Shown here one piece after another: positions 22,734 to 35,300 of a DNA stretch of 64,000 bases (position 1 is the stretch's first letter; every line of letters starts with the position of its first letter). The stretch lies in NCBI GenBank assembly GCA_949361645.1, contig OX442419.1:5542714-5606713 (forward strand), given 5' to 3'. The notes beneath the pieces are model-generated. The model saw nothing but the letters and a program-made list of their open reading frames with translations. It had not been told where the DNA came from and ran no database searches. The translations under genes and the position numbers were made by a program. Source of the DNA: Spongilla lacustris. Lineage: Eukaryota > Porifera > Demospongiae > Spongillida > Spongillidae.

Positions 22734-25544
22734 GCTGTGGCTCCAGTTACCATCATGTTACAGAGGGTGCTTGCCAGAGGGTTAAATGCTCTACATTTGT
22801 GTATGTGTAGTGGATTTAGTACAAGGGCTTCATTGCTAATAAACAGTCCATGGCGTACTTTCTAACCACAAGCTGGCCCTTGCAATGCATTAATTTCTTC
22901 TATGTTATTGTGTTAGGAAACTGACTTCCTTATCACAAACCATGCAGCAAATTTTCTGCCATGGAAAATATTTTTTCTGTTTGGCATCACATAACAATAG
23001 GATTAAATTATATTTCTTTATTACATGCAAGTATGATGTGACAGTGCACTACATGAGTGTACTACAGATTTACATATTATAAACAACATACAATGTCTAT
23101 AGCATACTGTCCTCCCCCTCGGAACACTACTTTATTATGCATGGTCCCTTGTGAGAGATGTTGTTTAAAGTGCAAAGTGTGCTCATTACAAAAGTTTTGT
23201 AGGAGCATGATTTGGCTGTTTTATAAAAGCATTATTTTGACTAAGGGCTAAGATTGGGACTGTGTTACATTTTCCGCTGTGGGGATGCAAAATAGTGTTT
23301 GTGGTATTTGTTAAAGCCTAGCTGGAGTATTTGTTCAGATGAGTGGATTGCCAGATATGATGTTCCTAGTTAAGACTCTGACTGATACGCATTCGTTGTG
23401 ATTTTTCAATGACTGTTGGGGGATAAAAACTTAGTGGCATTGCACTGAACATCTACACATTTTTGACGAACATGAAGGACCCTGAATTTTTTTTTTAAAT
23501 GCATGTCCACTTACAAAGATTGGGAAATTACATGTTGCCCTGTTAGTGAGGAAATTTTTTAAAGAACGCATTGCTGGAAAGTTACTTGCTGAATAACTTA
23601 TGGTATGTACACATGACACTGTAATGAGTACAGGACGTCCCAAAACATAGCTTTATTTTACACTATGATTGTGGTGTTGCCCTGTTGTTGTCGGTTATTA
23701 TTAACATACAACTATAATTACAGTACTTGTCCCTACCTGATCATGAAAGTGTGTGGATTTCAGACTTTTACTTGTGTTTTGCATTCCCTAATTGTTTGTG
23801 CACAGCTGTCTATAGCTACAGTGATAAATTGGAATGATATTGGCGTTGTAAACCTTTAAGATATTAAGTTTGGTGTTAGATATTGTCCTGTTGTATGTCA
23901 GTGCCATGGGTGATTGGATTACTATGGAAAGCATAACTAGAGATTTTTATAGATGAACTTTAGTGTAGCCTTGTGGTTTGTGAAATTGCGAAGGACAGTT
24001 GTTTATTTGGGAATCTGTTGGTGTAATGGTATTGTGCGTCAGTGCTAATTCTTGGTAAAACTATTGAGGTTTTGCAAGGTGTGGTTATAACACACATTAT
24101 GCTGCTTGGCACATGAATTTTTGTACAGGCAAATTGTATGCCATTTTAATACTTGCACATGATGGGAAATTTACTGTACATTAGTTGTTATGGAAAACCA
24201 AAATTGTCTTGCTTGTGGGTTACAAACCCCACTACACCAGACACCTGTAAGAATAAGCATGTGAGTCCACATTGGAATATGTAAATTTTCTGGACTGCCG
24301 TCATTTGGCTTGAGAATGTGGTAGGGGTTACATTTGTTGGGTTTTGAAAAGTATGTTAGTTCTTTTGAAAAGCCTTATGTAGATTTTTAGAAGGCACTTC
24401 ATCTGACACCTTTAAAAGTATGTATATGAGTCAAAAGTTGAAGGTTTGAAATGGAATTTAACATGGGTATAGACTGGATTGCCAGCCCTATCGTTATGTG
24501 AATTATTCAGAATGCCGTTTTAGTCGAATAAGGCCTTTACTTTTGTTTTCTGAATCTATCATGTTAGTATAATTATTGTAGAGAGTTAACCTAAATCAGA
24601 GTACAATGAGGATAAGATTGAAATTGACTTAAGTCTGAGAGGTCTATACTGTGAGGATATCATGGGAGCTTGTGTGCCTGACTACTTTTGAAACAGCTGA
24701 AAATGACATACAAATGTGTCTACCGGTATGAAATAAAATATGCATCTGACATGCATTAGCATATGAATTCCTTTACGCACTCCTCCAGACCCCCGAGGCT
24801 GTACATGCGTGTTCAGGATCTCCCTGAAAGTGTGTAGAAATAGGATTCCTGTTGGGTTTTTTTTTGGCACTTCCTTTGTGATGAGATTGGTGTGGGATAT
24901 AGATTTCGCTACATGGTTAGCATTTGTATACAAATGACTGGAATGTATGTATTAGTCTTTTTGAAATCTATAGTGGGTAAAATAGGCAGTACATCTTGCA
25001 CAGGAGGATTATAAAATTGACTACAGCTGCATAAAACTGAAGGTTACACCTTTCTTGTGTGAGATGTGATTGGTGATAACTTATAAAGCAATGCCATTTG
25101 ATCAAACACCTCAAAGAGCACACAGTGTACATGTAGGTCCTGGCAGGAAAGTCATTTGATACTACCTACATATGAAGATCGGGGCTAAGGAGGTATTGCT
25201 TTACTGCTGGGAAGAAGGGTTTTGTATGGGTTGTTTGAGAAAGCCAGCTGAATTATTATAATTAGCATTCACTAAGGGTGACTAGACATTCTGTCTGAAT
25301 CATAATTAAGGCATTGTTGTACTGTTTATGAGTATGTATTGAGTCAAATAATCGATGAGCATATTTGTCCTTGGAGAAGAGTGCATGTAGAAGGAAGGGT
25401 TGGTATGTAGGCTGCGATTAAGGATCACTTTTAGAATGGATTTTTGTCTCCTAACCAATGAAAATGCATGGATAGAAGTAGTTAACCAATAGGAAAGCAG
25501 GGATAGTTGTCCAATGCAAGTGCAGGGATTGTTATCCAATCAAA
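22734..25544. other. interior of giant element, non-coding
   Basis: About 2.8 kb of T-rich sequence between the left arm and the transposase. Short ORFs (for example 24682-24933 -) have no recognisable motif. It may hold 5' regulatory sequence for the transposase, but I see no clear promoter. Confidence 0.4.
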
Positions 25545-25607
25545 ATGTACCTAAAAAGTATAAATACTGAAAGATTAAGGGGGTATACATTTCCACTCTG
25601 CTTGAAA

Positions 25608-26696
25608 ATGCCACGAGTACCAAGACTGTCAATTGAACAAAGAGTTGCCATTGTGAGGCTGTACTTTTCTAATGGAAAGAATGCCTATCTTACTGTAAGC
25701 TTGTTCCGGAGGGAGTACCCTAATTACAGGACACTATGCAGTAGCACAGTTCTGAGGGTGGTGTCCAAATTTGTGGAGCATGGCACAGTGCAGGATAGGC
25801 TGAAAACAAACTGTGGAAGAAAGAAAACTGTTCAGGTGCCAAGGAACGTTGGCATAATTGCTCAGAAAATGCAGCAGACTCCAACTATGAGCATAAGAAG
25901 ACTCCATCCAGGGACAGGATTGAGACAATCAAGTGTACAGAAGATGCTTAGGAAGACCCTGAAGATGAAGGCCTATAGGCGGCCTCTAGTGCAGGCTCTA
26001 TTGCCAGGTGACATTGACAAGAGAGTCAAGTGGGCAGAAGATTACCTTGAAGCAGCTGAGAGGGACTTCACCTACCCTGACTACATCCTGTGGACGGATG
26101 AAGCAATCTTCCACTTGGATGGACATGTTAACAGCCATAATGCTGTCATATGGTCAGTCCAGGACCCACATGCTTTTATGGAATGCAGCAATCAGAAGAA
26201 GGCTGGTGTGATGGTCTGGGCTGGGCTGATCAAAGACCATATCATTGGCCCCTTCTTCATCAATGGAAGTGTCACAGGGCAAGTGTACCTTCAGCTACTA
26301 CAGCAGAGGGTGTGACCAGCCCTGCAAGCTATCATGGGGGAAGAGGAAGAATTTGTTGTTTTCCAGCATGATGGAGCCTCAACTCATTATGAAACCCGTG
26401 TTAGAGCCTGGTTGGATGGAAAGCTGGAGGACAGATGGATGGGCAGAGGGGGACCCATACCATGGCCAGCACAAAGTCCTGATCTATCTCCATTGGACTT
26501 CTGGCTATGGGGCTACCTGAAAAACAAAGTGTATGCAAATGCAGTGACAACATTGGACGAGCTAAGTCAGGCAATAACTGATGAGATGCAGGCCATTCCA
26601 GCCACTATGGTCCGCAGTGCGACACTGGGGGTAGTGAGAAAGGCAGGATTACTGCTCTCAATTGATGGGCTGCAGTTAGGATCACGACATAACTGA
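25608..26696 (+). pseudogene. Tc1/mariner-like DDE transposase, D-41-D spacing, one in-frame TGA
   Basis: A single frame encodes about 362 codons from the ATG at 25608 (M-P-R-V-P-R-L; an upstream in-frame ATG at 25545 adds 21 unlikely residues) to TGA at 26694-26696, interrupted only by TGA at 26313-26315. The N-terminal third is helix-turn-helix-like with an R-x-R-K-K region. Catalytic aspartates are in W-T-D-E (26097-26099), Q-H-D-G-A (26370-26372) and S-P-L-D-F-W (26496-26498). Forty-one residues separate the second and third, rather than the 34 of classical mariner and Tc1. The G-P-I-x-W-P-x-x-S-P-D-L-x-P-L-D-F-W-L-W-G-Y-L-K signature resembles transposases common in arthropods. Apart from the TGA it looks intact. 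Confidence 0.88.
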
Positions 26697-26887
26697 CATT
26701 ACTAACCTCGATAACATTGTACATGTACCTGTTTCGTCTCATAATGTTATTATACTTCTCAGTGTGGTTGAATGCACACAGTAAGGCTGTATCATACTGC
26801 TAGAAAAATTCTGATAAACAGCTTGATTATTATGTTCAGTGAAATTGAAATACAGTGGATGGCTAGGAAATACAGCGATTTTGAATT

Positions 26888-27976
26888 TGTGTGTGTTTGT
26901 GTGTGTTTTTGTGTGTTGTTTGTGTGTGTGTTTGTGTGTGTGTTTGTGTGTGTTTGTATGTGTGTGTAAGGATGTAATGTTTTAAGGTTATTCAGAATAA
27001 TTTTTATTTATTTCTGCATGGGTGTGACAATGTGGTAGAAATGATAAGCTACCACGTAGCTGCATGCATGCATGTATCAGGTGGGTTTGTTCTTTTAAGA
27101 CACTGCATCAGACACTAGTAAGAGTGTACGTTAAAGTCAGGAATGGGATTATAATCAATTACATTCAAACTATGGCAAAGTATTACATTTAGGTTGTTGG
27201 TATATGATGTGTGTTGAGTATTTGGAGTATCCATTGTTTGTGTGTGTGTGTGTGTTTGTGTGTGTGTGTTTGTGTGTGTGTGTGTTTGTGTGTGTTTGTA
27301 TGTGTGTGTATGTGTGTGTAAGGATGTAATGTTTTAAGGTTATTCAGAATAAATTTTATTTATTTCTGCATGGGTGTGACAATGTGGTAGAGATGATAAG
27401 CTATCGCGTAGCTGCATGCATGCATGTATCAGGTGGGTTTGTTCTTTTAAGACACTGCATCAGACACTAGTAAGAGTGTACGTTAAAGTCAGGAATGGGA
27501 TTATAAAATCATTACATGTGTGTTGGTTCGAAAGCCTTGAGTTTTTGGAGTATCCATTGTTTGTGTGTGTGTGTTTGTGTGTTTGTGTGTGTTTGTGTGT
27601 GTGTGTTTGTGTGTGTGTTTTTGTGTGTGTGTGTGTTTGTGTTTGTGTGTGTGTTGTGTGTGTGTGTTTGTGTGTGTTTTGTGTGTGTGTGTTTGTATGT
27701 GTGTGTATGTGTGTGTAAGGATGTAATGTTTTAAGGTTATTCAGAATAAATTTTATTTATTTCTGCATGGGTGTGACAATGTGGTAGAGATGATAAGCTA
27801 TCACGTAGCTGCATGCATGCATGTATCAAGTGGTTTGTTTTTTTAAGACACTGCATCAGACACTAGTAAGAGTTTACGTTAAAGTCAGGAATGGGATTAC
27901 ATTCAAACTATGGCAAAGTATTACATTTAGGTTGTTGGTATGTGATGTGTGTTGAGTATTTGGAGTATCCATTGTG

Positions 27977-28011
<35 letters not shown>

Positions 28012-29190
28012 GTTTGTATGTGTGTGTATGTGTGTAAGGATGTAATGTTTTAAGGTTATTCAGAATAAATTTTATTTATTTCTGCATGGGTGTGACAATG
28101 TGGTAGAGATGATAAGCTATCACGTAGCTGCATGCATGCATGTATCAAGTGGTTTGTTCTTTTAAGACACTGCATCAGACACTAGTAAGAGTGTACGTTA
28201 AAGTCAGGAATGGGATTACATTCAAACTATGGCAAAGTATACGTATTACATTTAGGTTGTTGGTATGTGTTAGAAAGCCTTGAGTTTTTGGAGTATCCAT
28301 TGTTTGTGTGCGTGTTTGTGTGTTTGTATGCGTGTGTTTGTCTATGTGTTTGTGTTTGTATTTGTGTATGCGTTTATGTGTGTGTGTGTTGTTTAATTTG
28401 ATGTGTGGGTGCATGTGTGTTTGTGTTATGTGGTTGTGTGTATTTTTTATGTGTTTGTGTTTTTGTGTTTGTGCGTGTGCATGTGTGTGTAAGGATGTAC
28501 TATTATGCTTATTCAATAATTATTTATAATAATTTAGATATCTGGGTGGGGTGTGACAATATGGTACATGTTTTGAAATGATTAATATGGCATGTGAATA
28601 TACATAGCTGCAAGCATGCACACATGTATCAAGTGGGTTCGTTTAAGTCAGTAATGTGATAATAACAAACCATTGCAAAGTATTACATTTAGGTTGTTGG
28701 TATGTGATGTGTGTGTTGGTTCGAAAGCCTTAATTGAGTTTTTGGAATATCCATTCTTTGTGTGTGTGTGTATGTGTGTGTGTGTTTTTGTTTGTGTATG
28801 TCTATGTGTGTGCATTTGTGTGTGTTGTGTGGGTGCATGTGTGTTTTTGTATGTTGTGTATTTGTGTGTGTTTTTGTTTGCATGTGTGTGTTTGTGTGCG
28901 TGTGTGTATGTATGTGTTAGGATGTAATGTTATGGTTATTCAGAAATTATTTGATAACCGGGTGGGGTGTGACAATATGGTAGGTGTTTTGAGATGATAA
29001 ATATGGCATGTGAATTTGCGTAGCTGCATGCATGCAAGTATGAAGTGGGTTCGTTCTTTTAAGGCACTAGTAAGAGTGTACATTTAAGTGGGATTATGAT
29101 CAATTACATTCAAACCATGGCAAAATATTACGTATTTAGGTTGTTAGTATGTGATGTGTATGTTGGTTCAAAAGCCTCGAGTATCACTGG
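26888..29190 (-). repeat. tandem array of about six units in the right arm
   Basis: Units of about 255-440 bp. Each is a TG/TTTG-rich microsatellite followed by TAAGGATGTAATGTT, a GGTTATTCAGAAT phrase, GGGTGTGACAATGTGGTAG, GTAGCTGCATGCATGCATG, GACACTGCATCAGACACTAG and GTTTTTGGAGTATCCATTG. Unit starts (TAAGGATG) are near 26967, 27318, 27717, 28036, 28488 and 28917. Length differences lie mostly in the microsatellite. Outer units (the last two) resemble the left arm more closely; inner ones look more recently amplified. Long V-C-V-C frames here are not genes. Confidence 0.85.
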
Positions 29191-30940
29191 AGGATAAATA
29201 TTGTATTTGTTCAAACAACTGCTGGAAGAGAGGTTACTAGCTGGTGTGAATTTAAAATGTATTGCCCTGTTGCTGCGAGAATGTGATGGGTAAAAGATAT
29301 TTGGTAGCCTGAAGGTTTAATCAGGTTACTAGGTATTTTCCAGTGTTGCATCAGTATTTAGGTAACCTTACTGGGTGAGTATTTTGGATTGGACAACCAC
29401 ACAGTAGAAAGTAACAAAGGTACCAAACATGGGTTTTTAACAGCTATATTTTGTGAGTAAAGTTATTGGCTCATCCTTCCATGACAAAGTGACGTGCTCT
29501 TTAGTGACAAACAGGCATCTAAGCAGATTGCTTTCATTGCATGAGAATAATACTTTGGAAACACGCAAATGAATTGTATTAAAATACTAAGCTCTAACAG
29601 GAAGCATGTGAATGTTTATCAAAGATACTCAACAGTACACCCACCTACAACACCAATTTTTTTTTTACAAACGGTATAAATTTGCATGAAACAACCAAGT
29701 CAGAATTCACTGACACTTGAAGATCATCTCAACATTACATTTAGATCTGAGAATTAGTTTACAAGTCATGCCCAGTTGTAAGTGCTAAAAAGTAGTCCTG
29801 ATATAGGTGAAACTGCTCACTCTCTTTCTTAATGAACAACGTTGGTTTTAAAACTGATTAGACTTAGCACACATCACAGATTTGAACAGAAGTCACCATG
29901 ACTCATAAATACACATACATACCAGTTGAGAGCCATATCTACAGTTCCTATGACATTGAATACTGTTGAAAAGAATGCTCAAACAGTTCGGCACTTTTTT
30001 TCACACACGTACACATCGGTAACTAAACAGCACACAAAGAATCCTTAGGCTTCAATATTAGTAGGTGCTATAGGCAGTATACACGCGGCTTCTCTAGTGT
30101 TACGGGCATATACCAGTTAGAGCTAGCTGAAAGGATGTATAGTTTGCTTGATGCATGGACTGCACCAATGTGTGCGTGTACCCGTAGGCCGTGCGTACAT
30201 TGTATGCCAATAGGCACCCAGTCGTTCGTGCCTTTAACTCACCAAACATTTGCATCGAAGACATTCTCCAGTGTGGTTTTGTACTACGTAAGGCGAATGA
30301 CAATGAATCTCGATCTCGTCCACAACACGTAGCAAGAACGCTAATTGGTGCGCAACGCCCGTATGAATGACCTACGGCGGGTGTATGTTTTCTTTTACGA
30401 AGAGGTAGTAATACGGCAGCCGCAGGTACGGTAGTATCTATGATTTCACAAGGATAGCTTAGATCTTTATAAGACTAAAGTAAAAAAAAACAATTAAAAA
30501 TTAAGCAATTCGAGGGGGTGGGGCTCAGTGGCACGTGATAATGTGCAAGTTGAAGGGGGTGGAGCTAATATGGTCCGTTAATGGTTGCGTCACTAGTCTC
30601 GGAACGGGACCTGCGTATGTAATGAAGTGTAACAAGTGCGCATGCGTAACCGTGGTGAAATAGTTGTTGCCTCTTACTTTCAGTTTAAAAGGTGATAAAA
30701 ATATGATCATTTTGCTTTTGGCTTCGAAACGTGTGTCTGAACATGGTTTCACTTTTAAAGTTGTTAATTTGTTGTGTTTATTAAAGTTAATTAAGCATCG
30801 TTAATAACTTGTAAATAAAATGATGTAAACACATTTGCCTAACCTCAAGTTGTTAGTTTCTAAATATTAGATTTTTTTCATACTCCTATCAAAAGTTATT
30901 CCCGTTCAAAAGCATTGCGTTCTTTCGTGGACACCCGGGG
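29190..30940 (-). repeat. right inverted outer arm of the giant element
   Basis: Reverse complement of 20194-22000 with few differences; terminus GGACACCCGG near 30938, followed by TA. Both arms contain GC-richer patches (about 30100-30440) that look regulatory rather than coding. Confidence 0.85.
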
Positions 30941-31017
30941 TATATCATAATTATATAACGATTATTATAATTATTATTATTATATAATAACGATACACTG
31001 TCATAAACTGCCTATAG

Positions 31018-31640
31018 TTAATGCAAAACACATCTGGTGAGTATGGCAGTGGCATTGGCCCTCACTAGATGGAAATTGAGCCTGCCATAGAAGTCTCCAA
31101 GGACGGTCAACTTGGGCCTGCATGTTAGAGTGGCAAGCCATGATGCCAGCTGAGAGAAGGCTTCAATAGCTTCATTTCCCCATGCACCATAAGTCTCAGC
31201 TACCAGGGGAACACACAACCAGCCGAGTTCATTGCATTTTGGATCATTGGCCTTGTGCTTTCTGCTTTCAGTGGCTAGGGCAGCTGATCCTGCAGACACT
31301 CCTGCTTCCATAAGGGTATGTGTGTTAAGCGGAGAGGTTACAGAGATGTCAAAGGCAGCTGTCTTGCCTGTTGCCCAGTTGGTCAACAGAATGGACGCCA
31401 AGATGGTACCGATGACATGTTTCAGCCAGGACATCACGAAGGGTGTTGTGTCGTGTCACAACATCACCCCCACGCTTACAAGTGATGGCATGATGTCCAA
31501 GGGGGTCAAGGGCCTTGTCAGGTCAAAGAGCGCACTGGGATCCCTGGGATGTGTCCATACCAAGCCACCACTTTATGGCAACTTGATGGACCGGTGCATC
31601 AAGATGTAGACCCAGCCCCTGTGATGGTAGGACAGACAGC
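31018..31640 (-). pseudogene. reverse-transcriptase ORF relic, C-terminal domain
   Basis: Best preserved copy of the C-terminal domain. The open part, 31018-31437, has W-A-T-G-K-T-A-A-F-D-I-S-V-T-S-P-L-N, A-L-A-T-E-x-R-K-H-K-A-N-D-x-K-C, E-L-G-W-L-C-V-P and L-Y/F-Y-G-R-L-N. Its upstream part continues to about 31640 in other frames (H-D-T-T-like region). No start, RT core or termini. It begins about 80 bp outside the giant element. It is a decayed copy, not a gene. Confidence 0.55.
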
Positions 31641-31937
31641 CAGGAGGATGCATACATAAATTATAATACAATATGTATTATTTTTATTTTTAATCATGTG
31701 TTGGGGCTAAATGTGCCTGGGGAGTCATACAGTTTTTATTTATTTATAAAGGTATATGATCACTCACGGATTAAGTAACCGAAATCCCCATGCATGCTGC
31801 ACGTATACGGTATACGTACCTGAGATCATCTAAGTGAAAGCCTCTACTGGCTTTCACCTTCAGTGTCGGCAGTACTTAAGTAGCTGTCTTATAGAGCTGA
31901 ATTATAATATATAGAGCTGGTCAGTATTGCTCCGGCC
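31641..31937. other. upstream region of the sphingomyelinase gene
   Basis: Non-coding, about 300 bp. A TATAATATATAGAGCTGG stretch at about 31903-31920 lies close to the ATG but cannot be called a promoter with confidence. Confidence 0.3.
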
Positions 31938-32263
31938 ATGTACCTCAATGCATGCTTCTGCGTGGCCGCCGCATTGCTTCTGAATACGTTAGGAGGGGCG
32001 GTGCCCGTTCCCTTACGCGCTGTCGCTAGCGCGCCTCGGTTGGGCAACGCTATTAGTTGCGACGTATGTGAATCAGTACTTTCCGTCATTCAGAGGCTTT
32101 TAAAGTTGAAGTGGAGCGAAAATCTAATCGCCCGCGCGGTGGTACGGATTTGTGTGTCTCTGAAACTTGAAAATGTAGACGCAGCTGTTTGTAACGGATT
32201 TGTACAATCATTCAAGGTAGGAATGCATTCTTGTGCCTCCTTTAATTTGCACGTATGTGTGTG

Positions 32264-32357
<94 letters not shown>

Positions 32358-35300
32358 ATGTGAATGTGTACATTTTGCATGTCAATTAGGGTTTGTAACC
32401 TCCCCTGAATAATGAAAATCGATTTTTCCGAATACTTTTAAAACAATAATCGATTTTTCAGGTTTTTCTGGATCTGAAAATCGATTTTTCCGAATACTTG
32501 AAAAAAGAAAATCGATTTTTCCGAATAGGTTTTGACAATTTGCCAGCCGAATACCTAGGTTATTCAGGTTTTCTGCTCATTGAGCCACCTAAATGTACAC
32601 ATCACACCAGAGACCCTGCTACAGCTACCCACATCACACCAGATACCCTCAGCACACAAACACACCTACCCCCATCACACCAGATGCCCTCAGCACACAA
32701 ACACACCTACCCCATCACACCAGAAGCCTTCAGCACACAAACACACCTACCCCCATCACACCAGATGCCCTCATGAGGTACACAACCATAGCTACCTCCA
32801 TCACACCAGACACCTTACTACAACTAACCACATTACACCAGATCAGTAGCCTCAGCAGGGATCCACAGCTACCCACATCACACCAGATGCACTCAGCACA
32901 CAACCACAGCTACCTACATAGGCCTAAATCACTTGGCCTAACCACATACCTAGTTGGGCGTGTCCCGACCTAAGTTAGCGTGGCCACGCTGAGCTTTACC
33001 AGTACCTACAGTCTACAGATGTACACATCGCACTTGATGCCAAAAGAATAGAACCCCAGATGATGTTTACGCACCACCAGCCATGCAGCCTCCATTTCAC
33101 CATCGCGAGTTTTGAAAATCCTAGTAACTAAGCAAGCCTTAGTATGATCGCGGCAATATCAGAGAGATTGATGCAAGAAGCCAGCTGGTTCGAAATACAC
33201 TAAGCGAACTGACTTTGATTTGCAGCTGGAGCTGTCCGTCGTCATGACACGTGAAGAGGGAGATCTCTTTTGGCTACATGTACTAGTAGTTCGAATTACT
33301 GCCCGTGTATTTGATCTCGTCCCCACGTATATATTTATAGTAACAACAGTGACGTTATTTAGAAGTAATTATTGTACATGTAATATCGTTAACGCGTATC
33401 CGGATATCGTCATAAAAAGGTATTCGAATAATGGGCGAATTGTCGATGCGGACGACGAATACCTAAGTACCTCCGAATGGAGATTCACAAACCGGTTATT
33501 TCGAATAGAACAAATCCAATAATCGATTTTTCCGAGTAATGCTAAATTACTATTCGAACGGATAGGTTTTTGCGAATATCCGAATAACCCGAATAACCTG
33601 ATAACCGGTTACACACCCTAATGTCAATGATCGGGCATGGGATGTATTTTATAGTTCCGCCTCGAAATGCGGTTGTTTTAATACAATTAAAATTCTGTAC
33701 ACTGATTTAGGATGAGGTTCTTACTGTAGCCACCTCTGTAGTCAGCCCGCAGTTCATATGCAGTCGCCTTATTTCCAGCTGCCCCGCTCCTCCCAACCCT
33801 CTCATGCCCTGGTTTGTCAAGCTCCCCGCCACGGTCAAGCCGCCAGTTCTGCCTGTCCCCGCTCCTCCGGTAATTTGTACCATTTATATGCGCGTGATTT
33901 GCATTACTTAATTGGTACCGCATGCATCACGGCTGTTTCATTCCCATTGAACCTGTGACAAAAAGGCTACGCCCCGTGATACGAAATTTTTTCATAGCAA
34001 CGGACCTAATTACGACCTTAGCAACCAACATGGGCTTAAAGATGCTCCCTTTTACCACGAGGACTGTTTTGAACTCTTCTTTTGACTTCGGATCCTACTT
34101 CTATATTGTCTGGCGCTCTGAACAATGTGAGTTAATGCCGCTTATATTCTGTCGATACTATGTTATACGCTCGCGAATTCTGTGTGTATTATTTGAGGTC
34201 AGGTGATACAGATTGCTCTGGTACTTTTTCCGCCCTTATGAAGTACCCTGAAACTTTTATAATATAACTGAGATAGTTTTGGCTGTTAGATTTTCAATAA
34301 AACTCGTGGTGCCGCGATTCCTAGCTCATGCAGTATGCGTTTTGAATATTGCAATATTTCCGCGATGTTTGACGCCATTGACCTCTCCTACCTAGCTTAA
34401 CCTGGCTTACTTGAATCGCGATGCCATTTTAAGTCTTTAGCCCACCATCCAACACTCTTGACTCCATTAGGCTGTGCTGTCTAGTGAAGACACATGAGAA
34501 TAAGTATGGTATTACTGTTATTGAGCATATTGCATCTATACGTATACGTAAGCTTAAGTAGGAAGTGTTGCACTTTGAATTTGAGGAAAGACCTTTAAGT
34601 AGTGTTCCTTCACAATGCACGTAAGCCTGTCTAATGGATTGGGGGTGGTTTTATACGTAGCTGCAAGGTTGAACTGGGAGTGCATGGACTTGGTCATCAA
34701 CCCACATCTGGCTTTGCATGGTGGGAACGAATCCAATCCACCCTTGATCTCTTTTCCCCCTCCAGAAACAGCAAACTGAAAATGGAGTCAATTCTACCTC
34801 CAAGTTATCACCGACTAGTGATTTGAAAGAACCTGCTGTACCAAGGCTAACTCCTGCCTCCTTCAACCACCTGAAAGAGTAAGTGGCCTGTGAAATCCAA
34901 ATCCATCCATATATGCAGTTGCATAAAGGAGCACCAATTGCATCACAAAGGGTTGTGGGAGGGGCCAATAATAGCATGATCAGTGTTATTGTATATGTAC
35001 TGAGTTAATACCTTCTCAGCATTCTATGGCAACCCCAAATCAGCCTTGAGTGCCAGCCCTATGCCTTTGGTGATCCCTGCAGACTTCAGCAAAAGCTCTT
35101 CCGTTCTGTCCAAGGATTTCAGTTCAGTCTCAAATATGACAGTGGAGCTCTCTGCACCTAGTGCTACTCATTTCATTAGCCCGATGCTTCCTGCTGCATT
35201 TACTGAGCTGGCTGATGGCTGCTCGTGGCTGTGTCATCCACATACTGGAAAAAAAGACCATGTGTTAGTTTGATATATAGTAACATTGCATGTATGTACT

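Larger units (their letters stand above)
20194..30940. mobile_element. 10.7-kb Tc1/mariner-like element with multi-kilobase inverted arms
   Basis: The outer ends are CCGGGTGTCCACGAAAGAAC (20194 on) and its complement GTTCTTTCGTGGACACCCGG ending near 30938. TA dinucleotides flank both ends (20192-20193, 30941-30942), the Tc1/mariner target duplication. The outer arms, 20194-22000 and 29190-30940, are near-identical in reverse complement; both even encode the same 75-residue reading frame (20380-20607 + and 30525-30752 -). Inner arms are tandem units with TG/CA microsatellites, two on the left and about six on the right. The single transposase ORF lies between them. The right terminus has two extra G relative to the left. 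Confidence 0.85.

Noticed and set aside
22201..28997. Many ORFs rich in V-C-V-C or H-T-H-T
   Set aside because: They translate TG/CA microsatellites in the arms of the giant element; no domain, start context or conservation.
32090..32380. H-T repeat ORF on the minus strand and its plus-strand V-C mirror
   Set aside because: Only the first 93 codons on the plus strand (exon 1 of sphingomyelinase) are real; the rest is intronic microsatellite.
33687..33923. 78-codon minus-strand ORF
   Set aside because: Shadow of sphingomyelinase exon 2 on the opposite strand.
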